Shown piece by piece: positions 43,540 through 55,571 of a stretch of DNA of 64,000 nucleotides. The DNA is from Ampelomyces quisqualis. Lineage: Eukaryota; Ascomycota; Dothideomycetes; Pleosporales; Phaeosphaeriaceae. The notes beneath the pieces were generated by a model that was not told where the DNA came from, did no database searches, and was given only the letters and a program-made list of their open reading frames with translations. Position 1 is the stretch's first letter. Each line of letters opens with the position of its first letter. The stretch spans positions 1,240,001-1,304,000 of the forward strand of contig JAGTXZ010000006.1 in NCBI GenBank assembly GCA_018398575.1, in the 5' to 3' direction. Position numbers and translations under genes: made by a program.

Positions 43540-45475
43540 GGTCGCGGAAAAGCAACGTTGACGGCAGCCTGATCACAGCGACCAAAACGCCACGGCGTTG
43601 CGAAGAGGCAGAACGCGTGGTGCGAGGGGCGGCATCCGTGGCCGGAGCATTTCCGTGGCTCTAGTGACGCCCATCTATACTCTGTGATGCTAGACGTAGT
43701 CGCGTGCCGTCTTCGTCGTCGGAACCAAAGCCTTACGTCATTAGGTAAGAAGAAATCCTCAACACAATGGACGATGTCCGAGAGTCATGTATAGGTAACA
43801 CGATTGGTAGCTAACATTGGTTTCCACGACCTTAGCTGAGGGCTTTGAGGGTTGTCTCATATATATATGATTCTAGCGATTCCGCGCAAGAAGCCTAGAA
43901 GCTCGCATCGTATTTCTCCAGCGTCACAGACCCGGGCTCTGCTATATATCCCAGAATCGAGTGTAGATCAGACTGCTTCTATTCCAGTGCTTCTTATGTG
44001 CCTTCTCCGATCACATCTTTCATCGTGGCAACTTTCAATGCGGACGGCCAGGTAATAAATTCTCCAAGTCCTGGTACCGATACTCCGGTCTCGATGAAGG
44101 AAGCCTCGGGAGTAGGTGGCTGGCTTCCATGTAGGACATCATCTGAAAGCTACAACCAGATAACGTAACAATGCTGTCCATTGTTTACATGCATCCAGAT
44201 GACGTTGTTGGAGCGACTATCGCCTGGGCCAAGGTCCTTTGAAACAGTTGCTCCCACTGGTCTTACCAAGCAAGCAAGTAAGAGCGATTGTAAGTATAGA
44301 GATACGCACGAACTCATCTCAGTGGAACTAAACTCTAAAGCGGACTATACCCTTGATGGATGGCAGCAATTGGATGGCGAGGTTCTGTTCTCCATTATGC
44401 ATATCCATACATTCCGCGCAGTCTGATTGGGCGGCAGGCTTGAGCAATTATTCAACAACCAATCAAGATCGGCTGCCGACGGAGACTGAGTAATCATTAT
44501 CCTCAACACACCTCATGCAGCCCGAATGAGGACTTCCCCACGATCTGGACAAGCTTCCGGACCGAGCATCATACTCTGCAGATTTGAGTCTTGCCTCTGC
44601 AAGCACGCGATGATAGGCGCGCTAGCATGATCACCTCCATAACCACCGTCGGCGAGGCCAGCAACGACAAGCATTTTCAAATACTCCTCAATCTCGAAAT
44701 GGCCTATCCTCTTTGAGCATCGTAATAAGCTCAAATTCTCTGTCTCATTGTCCGGCGTCACTTTCACATTCAGCTTTTTCGCTTGTCCGTTGCCTTTTCT
44801 ATTCAGACCCAAAAGCGGTACGTCGCGGTCTCACCACCATCACCACGTTTCTGGACCACTACCCTCGGCACGTACCGTTATACAGTCGACGTGGTACATC
44901 AATATAGCTCACTATGATTCAAGCAGCCAGCTAATAGCCAGTGGCGAGGCGAGGCGAGGGTGCTGGGGGTGAAGTCGGGGTCGGGGCCCGCTTTCACCTG
45001 CGGAAATGTCAATCAGGAGGTCGCTATTGAGCCTTATTGATGCTTGAGACACTTGCTAACAGGAGGAGTACGCTACCAGGATCCAAAGGCACCGAAATTA
45101 TTCGCGTGCCAATAGGTTCAGAGTGCTTTTCTACTACCTCTTCTTTCCAGTTTCTTTCGTGTTTCCAACTCCGTCCATATCTACCCCTCATTACTACTAC
45201 GGCTTCACTATCTCGAAGCAGACATCGTCTGTGGTTGCAACAAAGAGATAAGACGCCTTCAATCGAAGATCTCTACCCGACGGTGCCTCCCGCGCTGGTA
45301 GTCTAGACTCGCTGGTCGAGCATACGCCAGAGTGGCTATTGACATCCGATTCCACTATTCTTCTACTCAGATCCGACAACTCGTCACTATCTTCTTGTCC
45401 CCTGGACGTCCAAAGCTGCTGTCCTGGTCGAGAGACCTCCACTGTCTTCGACACAGTCTCTCAATCAATCACAAC
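43540..45475. promoter_or_regulatory. long divergent intergenic region upstream of STE3
   Basis: About 1.9 kb between the coiled-coil membrane protein and the pheromone receptor. One TGAAACA word (pheromone-response-like) occurs at about 44239, too few to be meaningful. A minus-strand frame at 44513-44812 encodes 99 residues without recognisable features. An AT run lies at 43858-43868. Confidence 0.4.
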
Positions 45476-46952
45476 ATGCCCAGCATGGATCTGCCGTACT
45501 ACCCTCAAGCCGTCCTTCTCCCCATCTTCGCCTTCCCATCATGGATCCTGTGTATCCCGCCACTCTTTTGGCACTTCCGACAGAGCAACGTCGCTGCAGG
45601 TTCGCTGATCCTCTGGGTCATCTTCATCAACTTCTTCAACTCCATCAATCCCCTCATCTGGCCACGCGACAATCTGCCTGAATGGTGGGACGGTCAAGGA
45701 TGGTGCGACATCAATGTCCGCATACAAGTCGGGGCAACTGTAGGCACTACAGCGTCAGCAGCTATGATTGTTCGCAAACTCGCCAAAGTCATGGATACAC
45801 GCAACATCAAAGTGTCATCGAGCCGCAACAGCAAGCTCAAGGAGAAGGCTCTGGAAATGGTATGGTGCTGGGTATATCCCTTGGTACTCATCATTGTGTA
45901 CTACGTCGTCCAACCAGCTCGATACTTTATATACGGTATCACGGGGTGTGTATCTACTTTCGATCCCAGCTGGCCGAGCATCGTCCTGAACACCATGTGG
46001 GCACCCATCACGACATTAGTAGCCGCATGCTATGCTGGTAAGCCTCCCCTCTTTTTTTTCTTCCCTCCCCCCGCTCAATGTAAATTCTGACTCTGACATT
46101 TCACCAGTCCTGCTCACCTACCGCCTCTACCGCTACCGCCGCGAATTCGTACGCCTCGTTGCTGCCCGCAACACCACCAAGTCCCGCTTCGTCCGCCTGT
46201 TCGTCATCTGCATCATCATCATCGCCGCATACGTGCCCTACACGCTCTGGCTCGTCGCCGTACTCTGCCGCTCTATCACAGAACCGTACTCGTGGTCGCG
46301 CGTGCACAATCCAGCGACATTCCACGCCATCCTCAAAGTCCCTTCGTTCGGGACCGTCAGCGTGGACAAATGGGGCCAAGTCGCTACGGGATATGTCTTG
46401 TTCTTCGTATTTGGAACAGGCAGCGATGCGTATAATACGTACAAGAAAATGTTGCTGGCGGTTGGGCTGGGTCATATTTTTCCTGGCTTGCACGTTATGC
46501 GCGAGACGGGCGCGAATACGCCGTCCAGCTTCATCAATGCGCGCACGTGGACGAGCGGTCTGTCGAGTAAGGCAAAGAGCATGTTCTGGTCACGATCAGA
46601 CTCGGTGGTAGATACGTTTGGCGGCGACTCGACGCGTTGTAATTCTGTGGCGTTGGGGTCGATGATGAGACTCGGGAGTGTGACGGCGGATGATCCCATG
46701 CTACATAGGGATGCAACGCAGCATCTGGGGTTGGGGCTGTTCAATCGTGTCTTTGGAAGGAATGAGGTTCAGCGCCCTGTGTTGCCAATCTTCTTGGGTC
46801 GTTGTTCACGCTCCGAGACGGAGATGACTCATGCTTGGGCGTTGGACAAGTCTGGCTCTAGAAAGGCTGGTGAGGGTGAAGGTGTACGCGTCTTCCATGA
46901 GGTTCGTCTTGACCATGAGCAGCTTGAAGGAGGAGCAAAGGAAAGGAATTGA
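45476..46952 (+). CDS. STE3: Ste3-family pheromone G-protein-coupled receptor
   Basis: Two exons 45476-46037 and 46108-46952; a 70-nt intron with a T-rich tract; 468 residues. Seven hydrophobic segments can be followed, including AVLLPIFAFPSWILCIPPLF, GSLILWVIFINFFNSINPLI, VQVGATVGTTASAAMIVRKL-like TM3 (here IRIQVGATVGTTASAAMI region), WCWVYPLVLIIVYYVVQPAR, VLNTMWAPITTLVAACYAV, FVRLFVICIIIIAAYVPYTL and TGYVLFFVFGTGSDAYNTYK. WCDINVRIQ after the second helix and the LIWPRDN loop are Ste3 signatures. The C-terminal tail is long, Ser/Arg-rich and lacks a CAAX-like end. It should bind the lipidated a-type peptide pheromone. An in-frame open stretch upstream from 45332 is leader. Confidence 0.93.
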
Positions 46953-47637
46953 CAAGAAGAATGGGCTTGAGCGCAGGCGTGGTGGTGTGACTGTGGAGCA
47001 CACCTGTGAATCGGATTTGAGACTATGATAGGGATCATGGGCGCTTTCTTAGCTGCGAGAACGTACTTACTTCATAATATCACCCACTTCTTTCGATATG
47101 TAATGATGTGTTCCACCAAGCAACCCTCTTGCAGTCTGTGAGCTGCGACCTTGATCCATCTGTAATGACGGCCATTTTAGCATGGTACGAACTGAAGTGC
47201 ATTGATGAAACACGAAAGGGAAGGCATAAATGTCACAGTCAGCACGCGGAATCGAATATTATCGTGAAGCATTTTTCATTCCGTTATCGTGCATCCACAT
47301 GGCGTGATGTATCAGTCAAAGGCAAGCTTCCTTGATGGAGAGCAGGCCGGTGTTAGAGTGACCATCTGAGTCAAGTAAACTCTCGAGAACCTCAACGTGT
47401 AGTTGACCAGCAGCGCATAACGATCCTCAATTCAGCACAATCGTGACCTTCCATTGGGGTGGCTTGAAAGCTCGCAGTGCCGCATATTTGCCGAATGACG
47501 TAACCAGGTGAACCGAAGCTGCGTAATGCAGTAAACGGCGATTGCGAGTTCGCGGGAAGGTTGTGCGTAGAAAACACATCTCATTGGTGGTTATCGTTCA
47601 GAATTGAGGTGGCGACTGTGATTGAGGGGCGAGTCGT
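46953..47637. other. convergent intergenic region
   Basis: Between the STE3 stop and the eL41 stop. No gene seen; both 3' untranslated regions should lie here. Confidence 0.4.
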
Positions 47638-47767
47638 TTATTTGCTGTGCATGTGTTAGCTCGAAGGTGCTAGACCAGCAAGGCGGAATGACTTACGAGC
47701 GAGCCCTCGTCTTTCTTCTCTTACGCTTGAGGCGTCGAACGCGCTTCTTCCTCCATTTGGCTCTCAT
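47638..47767 (-). CDS. RPL41: ribosomal protein eL41 (25 residues)
   Basis: Exon 47697-47767 begins ATG AGA GCC AAA TGG and encodes MRAKWRKKRVRRLKR, KRRKTRAR; a 52-nt intron (GTAAGT...CTAACACATGCACAG) leads to a 7-nt terminal exon that supplies the final Ser-Lys-stop. The spliced product of 25 residues equals the universal eL41 sequence, the smallest ribosomal protein, a single basic helix at the 40S/60S bridge. A second intron (47780-47911, 132 nt) lies in the 5' untranslated leader: donor GTAAGT after CAAC, acceptor CTTTAG, only 12 nt before the ATG. Introns in the leader are usual for fungal ribosomal protein genes. Confidence 0.95.
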
Positions 47768-48120
47768 CTTGTCGGCTAGCTAAAGCGAGGTCAGCGGTTG
47801 TTGTTAGAGCTGCGCGGGGTCGAAGGGAGGGGCAGGGAAGCTCGAGGGGCGACTCAATGTGATCAATTGAGCGCCCCCAGGGCTGATCGCGTGTGCTGAT
47901 GGGAAACTTACGTTGCTGTCGAGATGAGTGTCGTGGGTGCAGAAGAGAGACTACGACGCTCTGTGGATTGAGATATTGTGCGGCGCTTACCTAAGCCTGC
48001 CGTGCGGGGCTTCGCTTAACGTATATAGTTAGCGGCATGGTACGAGCGCAGGCCGATCAACCGTCACTCAAACTGCACGCATTCCGCGCTGGCGAACTAT
48101 CGCTTGTGCGCTGAGCGAGC
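47768..48120. promoter_or_regulatory. eL41 leader intron and divergent promoter with the FHA kinase
   Basis: The right part of the eL41 leader (exon from 47912) and its promoter face the kinase gene starting at 48121. A TATA-like ACGTATATAG lies near 48020. The spacing implies a compact shared promoter. Confidence 0.5.
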
Positions 48121-50561
48121 ATGGAGGGAGAAACAGTGGCGTGGTTCGAGATCCGGACTGCGGGCAGAAATCAACAGAGCAGGTGAATCCTTCACAAATT
48201 TCCTGATACAAAGCTAATCAGCGCAGATACGTATGGCAGCATCGATATATGTGGCAACGAGCAGTTCAGCCTCGGACGGGATCCTGAGCTGTGGTAAGAG
48301 CTCCGTGACCTGACACTGGGCTGAACATGTTTTGACCACTTCATAGCCGCTACTGCTGGCCTGACGAACTTACCATCTCAAGACAGCATCTACGGGTCCA
48401 CTGTATATTATACGAACAAGACCCAGACTCGAAAGTTGCACCTTTCGTATATGCAACTGATGTGTCTGTAAACGGCACCTACCTGAAGAAGAAGAATAGC
48501 GATTGTGCAGGCTCGCAAGGTCGTGGTATTCTGATGGGTCACGGCGGTACTTTCCTCCTTGATGACGACGACGAGCTGTACATCTCCGCGTCTGTCAGCC
48601 TTGTCTTTCATTCACTTCAGCCGATTGGAGAGGCTCAATTCACTCCGATCCAGAAGCGGGAGAAGGCCGTCTTTGCAGAAGACTACCTCATCACGAGTCG
48701 CCTACTTGGGCAAGGAGGTTACGGAGTGGTGTTAATTGGTGTCGACCAAGCGACTCAGCGCCAACTTGCGTGCAAGATAATAAGGCTCGATCACCTGTAC
48801 GAGAAGCCACATATCCCCAATCTACGGCTCCCGGCTGGACCACGCGAGAAGAAGGCACAAGTCGGAAAGAAACGATGGCCCACTCGTGTCGCGGCATGCT
48901 TCCGAGAGTTCGACATCCTGAAAGATCTCAGTCATCCAAACATTGTTGGCATCGAGAAAGTGTTCTGGAGCAACAACACCATTTACCTCTTCCAGGAGCT
49001 TGTTACCGGTGGCGATCTTTTCTCGTTTCTGGAGTACAAGGGCGGTCGACTTGACAATGCTCTCGCAGTAGTCATAGTCCGCCAGATCCTGTTGGGTATG
49101 GAGTACCTCCATGCGCAGGATATCGTACACAGAGACCTCAAACCAGATAACATCCTCATGACTTCGCTCGAGGACGGCGCCCGTGTGGTCATCACCGATT
49201 TCGGCAATGCTAGATTTTTGCCAGATACCAACCATGTGAGCACTAAACGATCTGCGAGATGCCAGCGCATGTTTTCAAATGTCGGCACACTCGAGTATGC
49301 CGCTCCAGAGATACACAGAATGAATCCGACCATTCCCGCAGAGGAGGGTTATTCGAAGAGTGTAGACATGTGGTCCATCGGTTCAATCACTGCTGCTCTA
49401 CTGTCAGGCGAGGCCATTTTCACGAACCGCGCGCATCCTCAGTATTACGATAACCCTCGCTTCGTTATCGTCAGCCTTGCAGCGGAGTGTGACTTGAGCA
49501 TACTCGATGAGGACTACCACCCAGTGTGGGGCCAAGTCGAACAACTTCCTAAGGTCTTTATTAAGCGATTGCTCGTACTCGAAGAAGATGAACGCATGAC
49601 AGCCTCTGAAGCTTTGGCACATATGTGGCTAGCGAACGATTGCTACGTCGACGATCTGGAGGATCTGTATGCACGTTCTATCCGAGGCTGGCAACCAAGG
49701 TCGGCCAGTTCACAACTTGTCGAGCGCATATCGCAGCGCTTACCAGACCTCACTGCGGTTGGACTTCCGGGACAGGCTATGAACCAGGATACTGTATCCC
49801 GCTACTTTCATGCTTCAGAGCAACAAATGACGCAGAGCATCATGCAGACGTTATCGACTTCTAAGCATCGGTGCGCACGCACATCACTACCGTCGATCGC
49901 GGACGATTACGCTAACAGGAACTTTGGATTCGCAAGCCAGATTGCTCCATCTTCATACGACACTAACAACGTAGACTCGCCCCACGAAGCCGATGGTGCA
50001 TCAAGCCGGATTCAGCAAGGACAGCAACACCTTAGTGGTCAGTATGAAATAGCTCAACATGTTGAGTATGAAGTAGACAACTCTGGAGATGCATCCGCCC
50101 AGGCTAGTGACGTTAATGTGGAACGCCGACATGCGAAGTGCGAACTAGCAGCTTCAGGTGAGTATTCCCTCGCTCGAGGAGATGAGCAGAGTGAAAGCTA
50201 TGGCAGCACGGAGAGCCTCAACAACATCATGGATGTCGCTTACTCACAACACCCTATCCGCTCACACGCACCGAATGCACAGAGGCAAGACTCATCGGAG
50301 CAGAACCCTGTCCAAGAGACACAGGCCGATGCGGATGCAGGTCTAACTGCAGAGGAGAGTTATCAACAAACTCGGTATCCAGAAGAGTATCGAGAACACT
50401 ACATGCCAGACGAAGAACAGGCCTCTGTTCTCGTGTACGAAACGCCGCCCGAAGGTCAAGTGCTCCAAACTCGCGCATCAATGAACAGATCCCTCAGCTA
50501 TCGATCTCGATATAATCGTGACGGCGAAGAGTCAGGAGAGTGGCAGGTTGATGATTGCTGA
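48121..50561 (+). CDS. FHA-domain Ser/Thr protein kinase (Chk2/Rad53/Mek1-like)
   Basis: Three exons 48121-48182, 48222-48293, 48347-50561; 782 residues, phases close. The FHA domain spans about residues 5-125: FSLGRDPELCRYCW, ELTISRQHLRVHC, DVSVNGTYLKKK. The CAMK-type kinase domain runs from about 170: LLGQGGYGVVLIG (P-loop), ACKIIRL (Lys), HRDLKPDNILM, ITDFGNARF, NVGTLEYAAPEIH, SVDMWSIGSI. The DFG is intact; in place of the usual DLK the loop is HRDLKPDN, so an active kinase is expected. The tail of about 320 residues is Gln/Ser/Glu-rich. One FHA domain before the kinase matches Cds1/Mek1/Dun1-type checkpoint kinases; the exact orthologue cannot be fixed from here. A long insert lies between the Lys and the C-helix. 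Confidence 0.9.
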
Positions 50562-51290
50562 AGAGCGTGAGCTGCAGACGCTTCGATTCTCCGATCCTAC
50601 TACTGATTTATCACCTTGATCTCCCACTGATGTCCCAGCGATACTAATCACGACGTCATGTGGAAAATGGCGGGTCTATCCCCCGACAACGCTCTATAGC
50701 TTATGTAACGAAATGCTTTCATCGCGCATACCCCTTGAGCCTGACGTCCAATCTGAACAACCAGATTGGCAACTCACTACGGAACCACGGAGCATTTCGC
50801 ACCCACCAAGATGCCCATCTCCTGGGATCCATACCAACAAAACTTCCGCACATTCACAATCCCGAAAACGTTTCCCCGTCCATGCATCCCAAGCACGAAT
50901 TCACGTGCCCATCCAACCCTTCCTCATACGTGCCACGACTCGCCGCCCCGCCCCTGGATATCCCACCGCTGTGAAAGTGCTGGGGTTAATTCAAGTTGGG
51001 TCATGCAGGGGTTTGGCGAAAGGAGGGGTTCGTGCAGGACTAGAGTTTTTTTTTGCTGGTGGTTGCGGCAGTCTGAATCTACGTTGTGAGGAAGGTAGTG
51101 TCGGTGGAATGACGATTGTGTGTGGTGGAAGAGGAGCGAGGCGCTCTGTTTCTCATATGGGATTGGATAGATGCAGGCGTGTCACAAAAGGAGAATGTTG
51201 ATGTAAAGTGTATACATCATTACTTCTTTTGGAATCATTTCATGTCGACAAAGTATTCATTATCATTAAAAATCTCCGGGTCAGGACCAT
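50562..51290. other. convergent intergenic region
   Basis: About 730 bp between the kinase stop and the LVIVD-protein stop. Open frames here lack sensible composition. Nothing recognised. Confidence 0.4.
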
Positions 51291-52837
51291 CTAGTGCTGA
51301 CCAAAGTACTTCCCCTTGCTCTTGCCCCATTTTGGCTTGACAACAAACGCACCGCGATCGATTGTGTTGATGACGGTGTAGCCGCTGGGAAGCGTGAAAT
51401 GCGACCAAGTTCCTGCATCCCACAGCGCATCGCCACCACCGGGCTGCGCATCGTCGCCGGGGAAAACGTCAAAGTATCCGATTTCCTCGACCTTGGAGCC
51501 ATCGGGGAACTTGGGGACGGAGGAAACGTCGAGGATGCGCAGACCGGACTGGTAGTTTGATTGGAAGGCGAGGCCGTCAATGACGAATTGGTTGTGGTCG
51601 ACCATGCGGGTGGTGGCTTTATAGTAGCCGGATACTTTCGGGGCTTCGAGATTCTGGATGTCCCACAGATATGTGACCGCGTAACCATCTTTCGCAGGAG
51701 AATTTGGTGCGGTGCGGTTAGGGTCGATTTGGCCCTCGTCGAGCTCGTCGTCCATGACGAGATGGGTCTGCCAGTACTCGTCGGTGACCCAGCCTTGGTG
51801 GGTGTAGGATGCACCGACGTAGGGGGTGCGGGAGATGATGGATGCGGCGCCTACACCCTTCTTGTTGGTAACGTCATAGATGGTAAGGGTATCCTCGTTG
51901 TAGCCGTAGCAGATGTCCCTATTATAGTATTTCTTGTGGGGTCCGCGGTAGACGATGCACTGAGCATCGTGGGTGTAACCATCTTGGGGCGCGCAACCCT
52001 CAATGTAAGGCTTAGTGGGATCGTCAGTATTGATGAAGACTGGGCCACCGGCACAAGTGTCGTTACGGCCAGGGCGGCCACCGCAACCAAGGGCAACGGC
52101 GTAGTTCTTCTCCTCGTTGGCGCGGACGGTGTGAGAACGGCCCTTGATACCCTGCTCAATGTTGATCCAGGCGACATCGGTCTTGATGTCGAAGATTTTG
52201 GGGTTCTTAGGAGAGAGCTTGAGGAGCTTCTTCATGTCGAAAAATTGAAGACCGTGGCCGATACCCTCGGATCCAACAATGAGGGTGTCTCTGAGGACTT
52301 GCATCTCACGCCAGATGACCGAGTCGTTCTGGGCAGGGAGACGACCAAGGTACTCGAGCTGACCATCCCTGGTAACCTCAGAGAAAGAGGCACCGTAGGT
52401 TTGGCCAATAGCGATGAATTCGCGGCCCTTGTGGGTCCATCCCCAAGAGCCAGATCCCTCACCAACAGCATCACCGAGCTCGGCATGTGTCTTGAAATCG
52501 TACAGATCCTAGAAGAGCGTTAGGAAACTGGACTATTCAAAGGCGGAAGGGGTAGACTTACGATACTCTTGCATTTGTATGTTTGATCGGCATCCCCTAT
52601 GACAGCCTCGACGCGACCGTCCTTGCACTCGATCTTGTTCTTGTTGGCACGCTTCTTGTCGAAGCCCGCCCACTTCTTGCTGTCGTAGTTGCCAGCAGCG
52701 CGTTGCTTGGCCCAAGCTGCCTCTTTCGAGGACATCATAAGGTCCATAACTTCACCGGAGGCATATTCGGCATGCGTAAAGCCAGAGGCCGAAGCCAACG
52801 GCAAGACTGCTGCTGTAGCGAGAGTGGACCACTTCAT
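51291..52837 (-). CDS. secreted LVIVD-repeat / choice-of-anchor-B-like protein
   Basis: Two exons 52562-52837 and 51291-52508; intron 53 nt, phase 0; 497 residues. Signal peptide MKWSTLATAAVLPLASASGF. Mature part begins TQAEYASGEVMDLMM-like helix (HAEYASGEVMDLMMSSKEAA), then beta-propeller-style repeats: HKGREFIAIGQTYGASFSEV, LRDTLIVGSEGIGHGLQFFD, GCAPQDGYTHDAQCIVYRGP, NEDTLTIYDVTNKKGVGAAS, YVGASYTHQGWVTDEYWQTH, VTYLWDIQNLEAPKVSGYY, RMVDHNQFVIDGLAFQSNYQ, SGLRILDVSS and FPGDDAQPGGGDALWDAGTW. This family occurs in secreted fungal and bacterial proteins annotated as regulatory-P or LVIVD repeat proteins; the biochemical role is unknown to me. The opposite strand is also widely open but is a shadow. 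Confidence 0.88.
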
Positions 52838-54019
52838 CTTGGCAAGTGATACCGCAGATTGACAATGGGCAGATGATGCAGCATCCTGGGTGGAGGACAG
52901 AGCACTTTATATCTCTTGTGTCTACCATAGCAAAGCGTTGTGAGGTGTACCGGTCGCGTGCGATACGCCATTGATGACTATCGGCCTGATACCTTCCTAT
53001 CGTAGGTGGTACGAAGTGGAAGGGATATACCCAAGACCCGTATTGAAAGCATTTACCGATCTCTGTAGCATGCACATAGTGCTGGGCAGGTCTTGGGAGC
53101 GCCTTGGACGACCAGAACTACATCGCTCATTTGCTCCCTAAAGTGAAGGGTGCTTGGCAAGCAGGTCGACCTGCACTTGGAGAACAAGCTGCGGCTCCTG
53201 GAGTGCTGGTTGCAAGGGTTGTCGTCGTGGACAAGGCGGGGCCAGCAAGATGCACGACAGGCCTGGTTGTCTCTCCGTCGGCGAGAGCGCTGATAGGCAT
53301 GTGTTTCCGGATCAGGAAGGAGCCAAGACCACTTTAGGGTTGCTCTTGCGCCACAACGATTGAGCCGCGGGAACCCTCTGTCGAGGCCGTGAGGCCATGA
53401 GGGATATTTCGTGTGATGCACGCGGGGACCCGTGTAAGGAATGCCGTAGGGACACCGTCTGGCTCCACGTCGGACTTTGTCTTCGTTGTGTAACTTGGCC
53501 AGGGGTCGGAAGATGGCATGCAAGTGTGGCACAGTGGCAGGCTGGCAGCCCTGCTGCTGCATAGGCCGGTGGCGGTTCCGTAGATCATCGGCACTGGGAT
53601 TGCAAACATGTTCTCCCGGTGGCACATATTGTGACAGGGTTCCAGCCGTTGCCAGCTAGATGGTAGGGTCGGACGGAGAAGCAGGCGATGGACAAGCAGG
53701 ACTTGGCAAGAGCATGCTGACGGTAAGCCAACACGCTTTGCCCCGGTAACGGGTAGAAGGCGAGAAATATTCGAAAGGCAGGATCAAAATGCTGCGGAGC
53801 ATGGAGACATATATGCGCCTCCGGAACCAGTGCAGGCAAGTTGATCCATGCCATTTGCGAGTGGTTTGAGCAAGATTGAGGTCGATACGTACCAAGACCA
53901 CGAGGGATCTACTTATTTGGGTAAGGACAGAGTTCGGCTAAACCTGCCTCGCTGAGAGTCAAGGCACGTCAAGCCCCATGGCGACCACACCCCGAACCAA
54001 GGCAACACGACACCCGACC
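52838..54019. promoter_or_regulatory. divergent intergenic region
   Basis: About 1.2 kb holding promoters of the LVIVD protein (minus) and cyclin H (plus). A minus-strand frame at 53053-53625 is long but Arg/His/Pro-rich with no domain. TATA-like CACTTTATATC near 52901 is suited to the LVIVD gene. Confidence 0.4.
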
Positions 54020-55324
54020 ATGAGGCTCTCCGAGGACTCTCTATATAGGAGCTCGACGCAATGCAAGCACTGGTCCTTCACCACACAACAAATCGCCGCC
54101 CAACGCCTCAAGACCAACGTGCAAGCCGCCGAACGCGTCAAGGCGAATGTTGCGCGCCAACGCGCCCAGCGCCTCCCGCAAGCTGAAAGCGACAGCGTGA
54201 GCTCTGGCGTCGAAAATGGGAGCGGCGCTGCCACGCCGCTGCCGGATCGAGGCAGCGCTGGGACCGAGGTGGATTGCTTGACGGCGGGCGAGGAGCTCAC
54301 CATTGTCAATGAGTTCTGCGAGAGGGCGTTGCAGCTAGGCGCGCACTGCCAGTTTCCCATCGAAGTCACCGTGGGCCCACACCCCGCGTGCAGGCCGTGT
54401 CGCAAGCTGACACTCTCCCAGGCGACATGTATCCAGTTCCTGCGCCGCTTCTACCTCTACCAGTCGCCCATGAGCTACCATTTGCAGAACATCTCCCGCA
54501 CCACCATGTTCCTCGCCTGCAAGACGGAGAACTCGCATCAGTCGGTCGAAACCTTCTCCACCAACTTCAAGAAAGTGACCCCGGAACAAGTCCTTGCGCC
54601 CGAATATCTCATTGTCCAGGCCCTGCGCTTCAACTTCCAAGTCCGGCACCCCTTCCGCGGCCTCAAAGGCGGCCATCTGGAGCTTATGGAGATGGCGCGA
54701 GGAAGCTACGAAGGGCCAAACTGCATAGACGAGGGCATGACCAGCGCCGATCTCCAAGCGCGCATGCTACAATTACCTAGCAAGAAACCCGCCGCGAAAC
54801 AAACAGTGCAAGACATGGAGAAGCGCATCACAGACGCCTATGGATTCGCATCACACATCCTCAAGAACGCCGCCCTCCTCACAGACGCCTACTTCCACTA
54901 CACCCCCTCGCAGATCTGGCTCGCAGCACATGTCCTCGCCGACGAATCCCTGACTCTATTCTACCTCTCGCTCAAAGTCCCCACCACATCGCCCCTGCAC
55001 ACCAAAATCATAGCCACACTCCGCTCCTGCGCGTCGCTCCTCTCGTCTCACCGCTCCTTTCAAGCCACCGTCCTCCCAAAAGCAGAAGCAGAAGCACAAG
55101 AAGCCACACACAAAGCCGAAGTCAAGCGCGTCATTGAGAAGCTCAAGAGCTGTCGAGATCCGGATAAAGTGGACTTGGTCAAGTTGAATCAGGCCCAGAA
55201 GAGAGATGCGGTCGCCGAGGGGGGGCTAGAGGAGCACAAGGCGAAGAGGAGGAAGGTCGAGAGGGAGACGTATGAGAAAGCTAGTGACGATTTCTGGGGC
55301 CCAGAGTTGAGCAAGGCGACGTAG
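54020..55324 (+). CDS. CCL1: cyclin H (TFIIH kinase cyclin, Ccl1)
   Basis: Two exons 54020-54370 and 54422-55324; 417 residues. MRLSEDSLYRSSTQCKHWSF is the cyclin H start; the first cyclin box includes LTIVNEFCERALQLGAHCQF, ATCIQFLRRFYLYQSPMSYH and TTMFLACKTENSHQSVETF; then LAPEYLIVQALRFNFQVRHP and a second fold with ASHILKNAALLTDAYFHYTP and QIWLAAHVLADESLTLFYL. The 51-nt intron (GTGGGC...CTGAC...CCCAG) contains no stop and is a multiple of three, so reading through would add 17 residues inside the first box (VGPHPACRPC). Ccl1 with Kin28 and Tfb3 phosphorylates the Pol II tail. The upstream in-frame ATG at 53978 adds 14 residues; 54020 matches the family start. Confidence 0.93.
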   Translation: MRLSEDSLYRSSTQCKHWSFTTQQIAAQRLKTNVQAAERVKANVARQRAQRLPQAESDSVSSGVENGSGAATPLPDRGSAGTEVDCLTAGEELTIVNEFCERALQLGAHCQFPIEVTVGPHPACRPCRKLTLSQATCIQFLRRFYLYQSPMSYHLQNISRTTMFLACKTENSHQSVETFSTNFKKVTPEQVLAPEYLIVQALRFNFQVRHPFRGLKGGHLELMEMARGSYEGPNCIDEGMTSADLQARMLQLPSKKPAAKQTVQDMEKRITDAYGFASHILKNAALLTDAYFHYTPSQIWLAAHVLADESLTLFYLSLKVPTTSPLHTKIIATLRSCASLLSSHRSFQATVLPKAEAEAQEATHKAEVKRVIEKLKSCRDPDKVDLVKLNQAQKRDAVAEGGLEEHKAKRRKVERETYEKASDDFWGPELSKAT

Positions 55325-55571
55325 AGAAAGGATGTGGCGTTTGAATATTTGAAATTGCATAGCGAGGCGTTTTACGGGCAAGGAGCATTGCGGTGGCGTT
55401 CTCGGAATACAAAAGATGCCGAACTCAATTTCACGATCGATTTCCTAGATAAATCACGTAATTTTCTAGCCATACGATGAATGCCTTCAGAAGCCTCCCC
55501 ACCTTCTTCTCGCCTCCAACTCGGTCACCACATCTTCCCACCCAAAAAAAAATCCCCTTCTCTCTCTCTCC

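Noticed and set aside
44239..44245. TGAAACA pheromone-response-like word upstream of STE3
   Set aside because: A single heptamer 1.2 kb from the start is expected by chance in a 1.9-kb region.
44513..44812. 99-residue minus-strand frame in the STE3 upstream region
   Set aside because: No recognisable features and no supporting splice sites; could be real but not supportable.
51561..52523. A 320-residue plus-strand open frame across the LVIVD-protein gene
   Set aside because: It is antisense to a well-formed secreted protein with a signal peptide and repeats; the plus frame is Val/Gly/Asp-rich without domain features, a typical shadow of GC-rich third positions.
53053..53625. 190-residue minus-strand frame upstream of the cyclin H gene
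   Set aside because: Arg/His/Pro/Cys-rich composition, no domain, no splice context; more like a chance open frame in a promoter.
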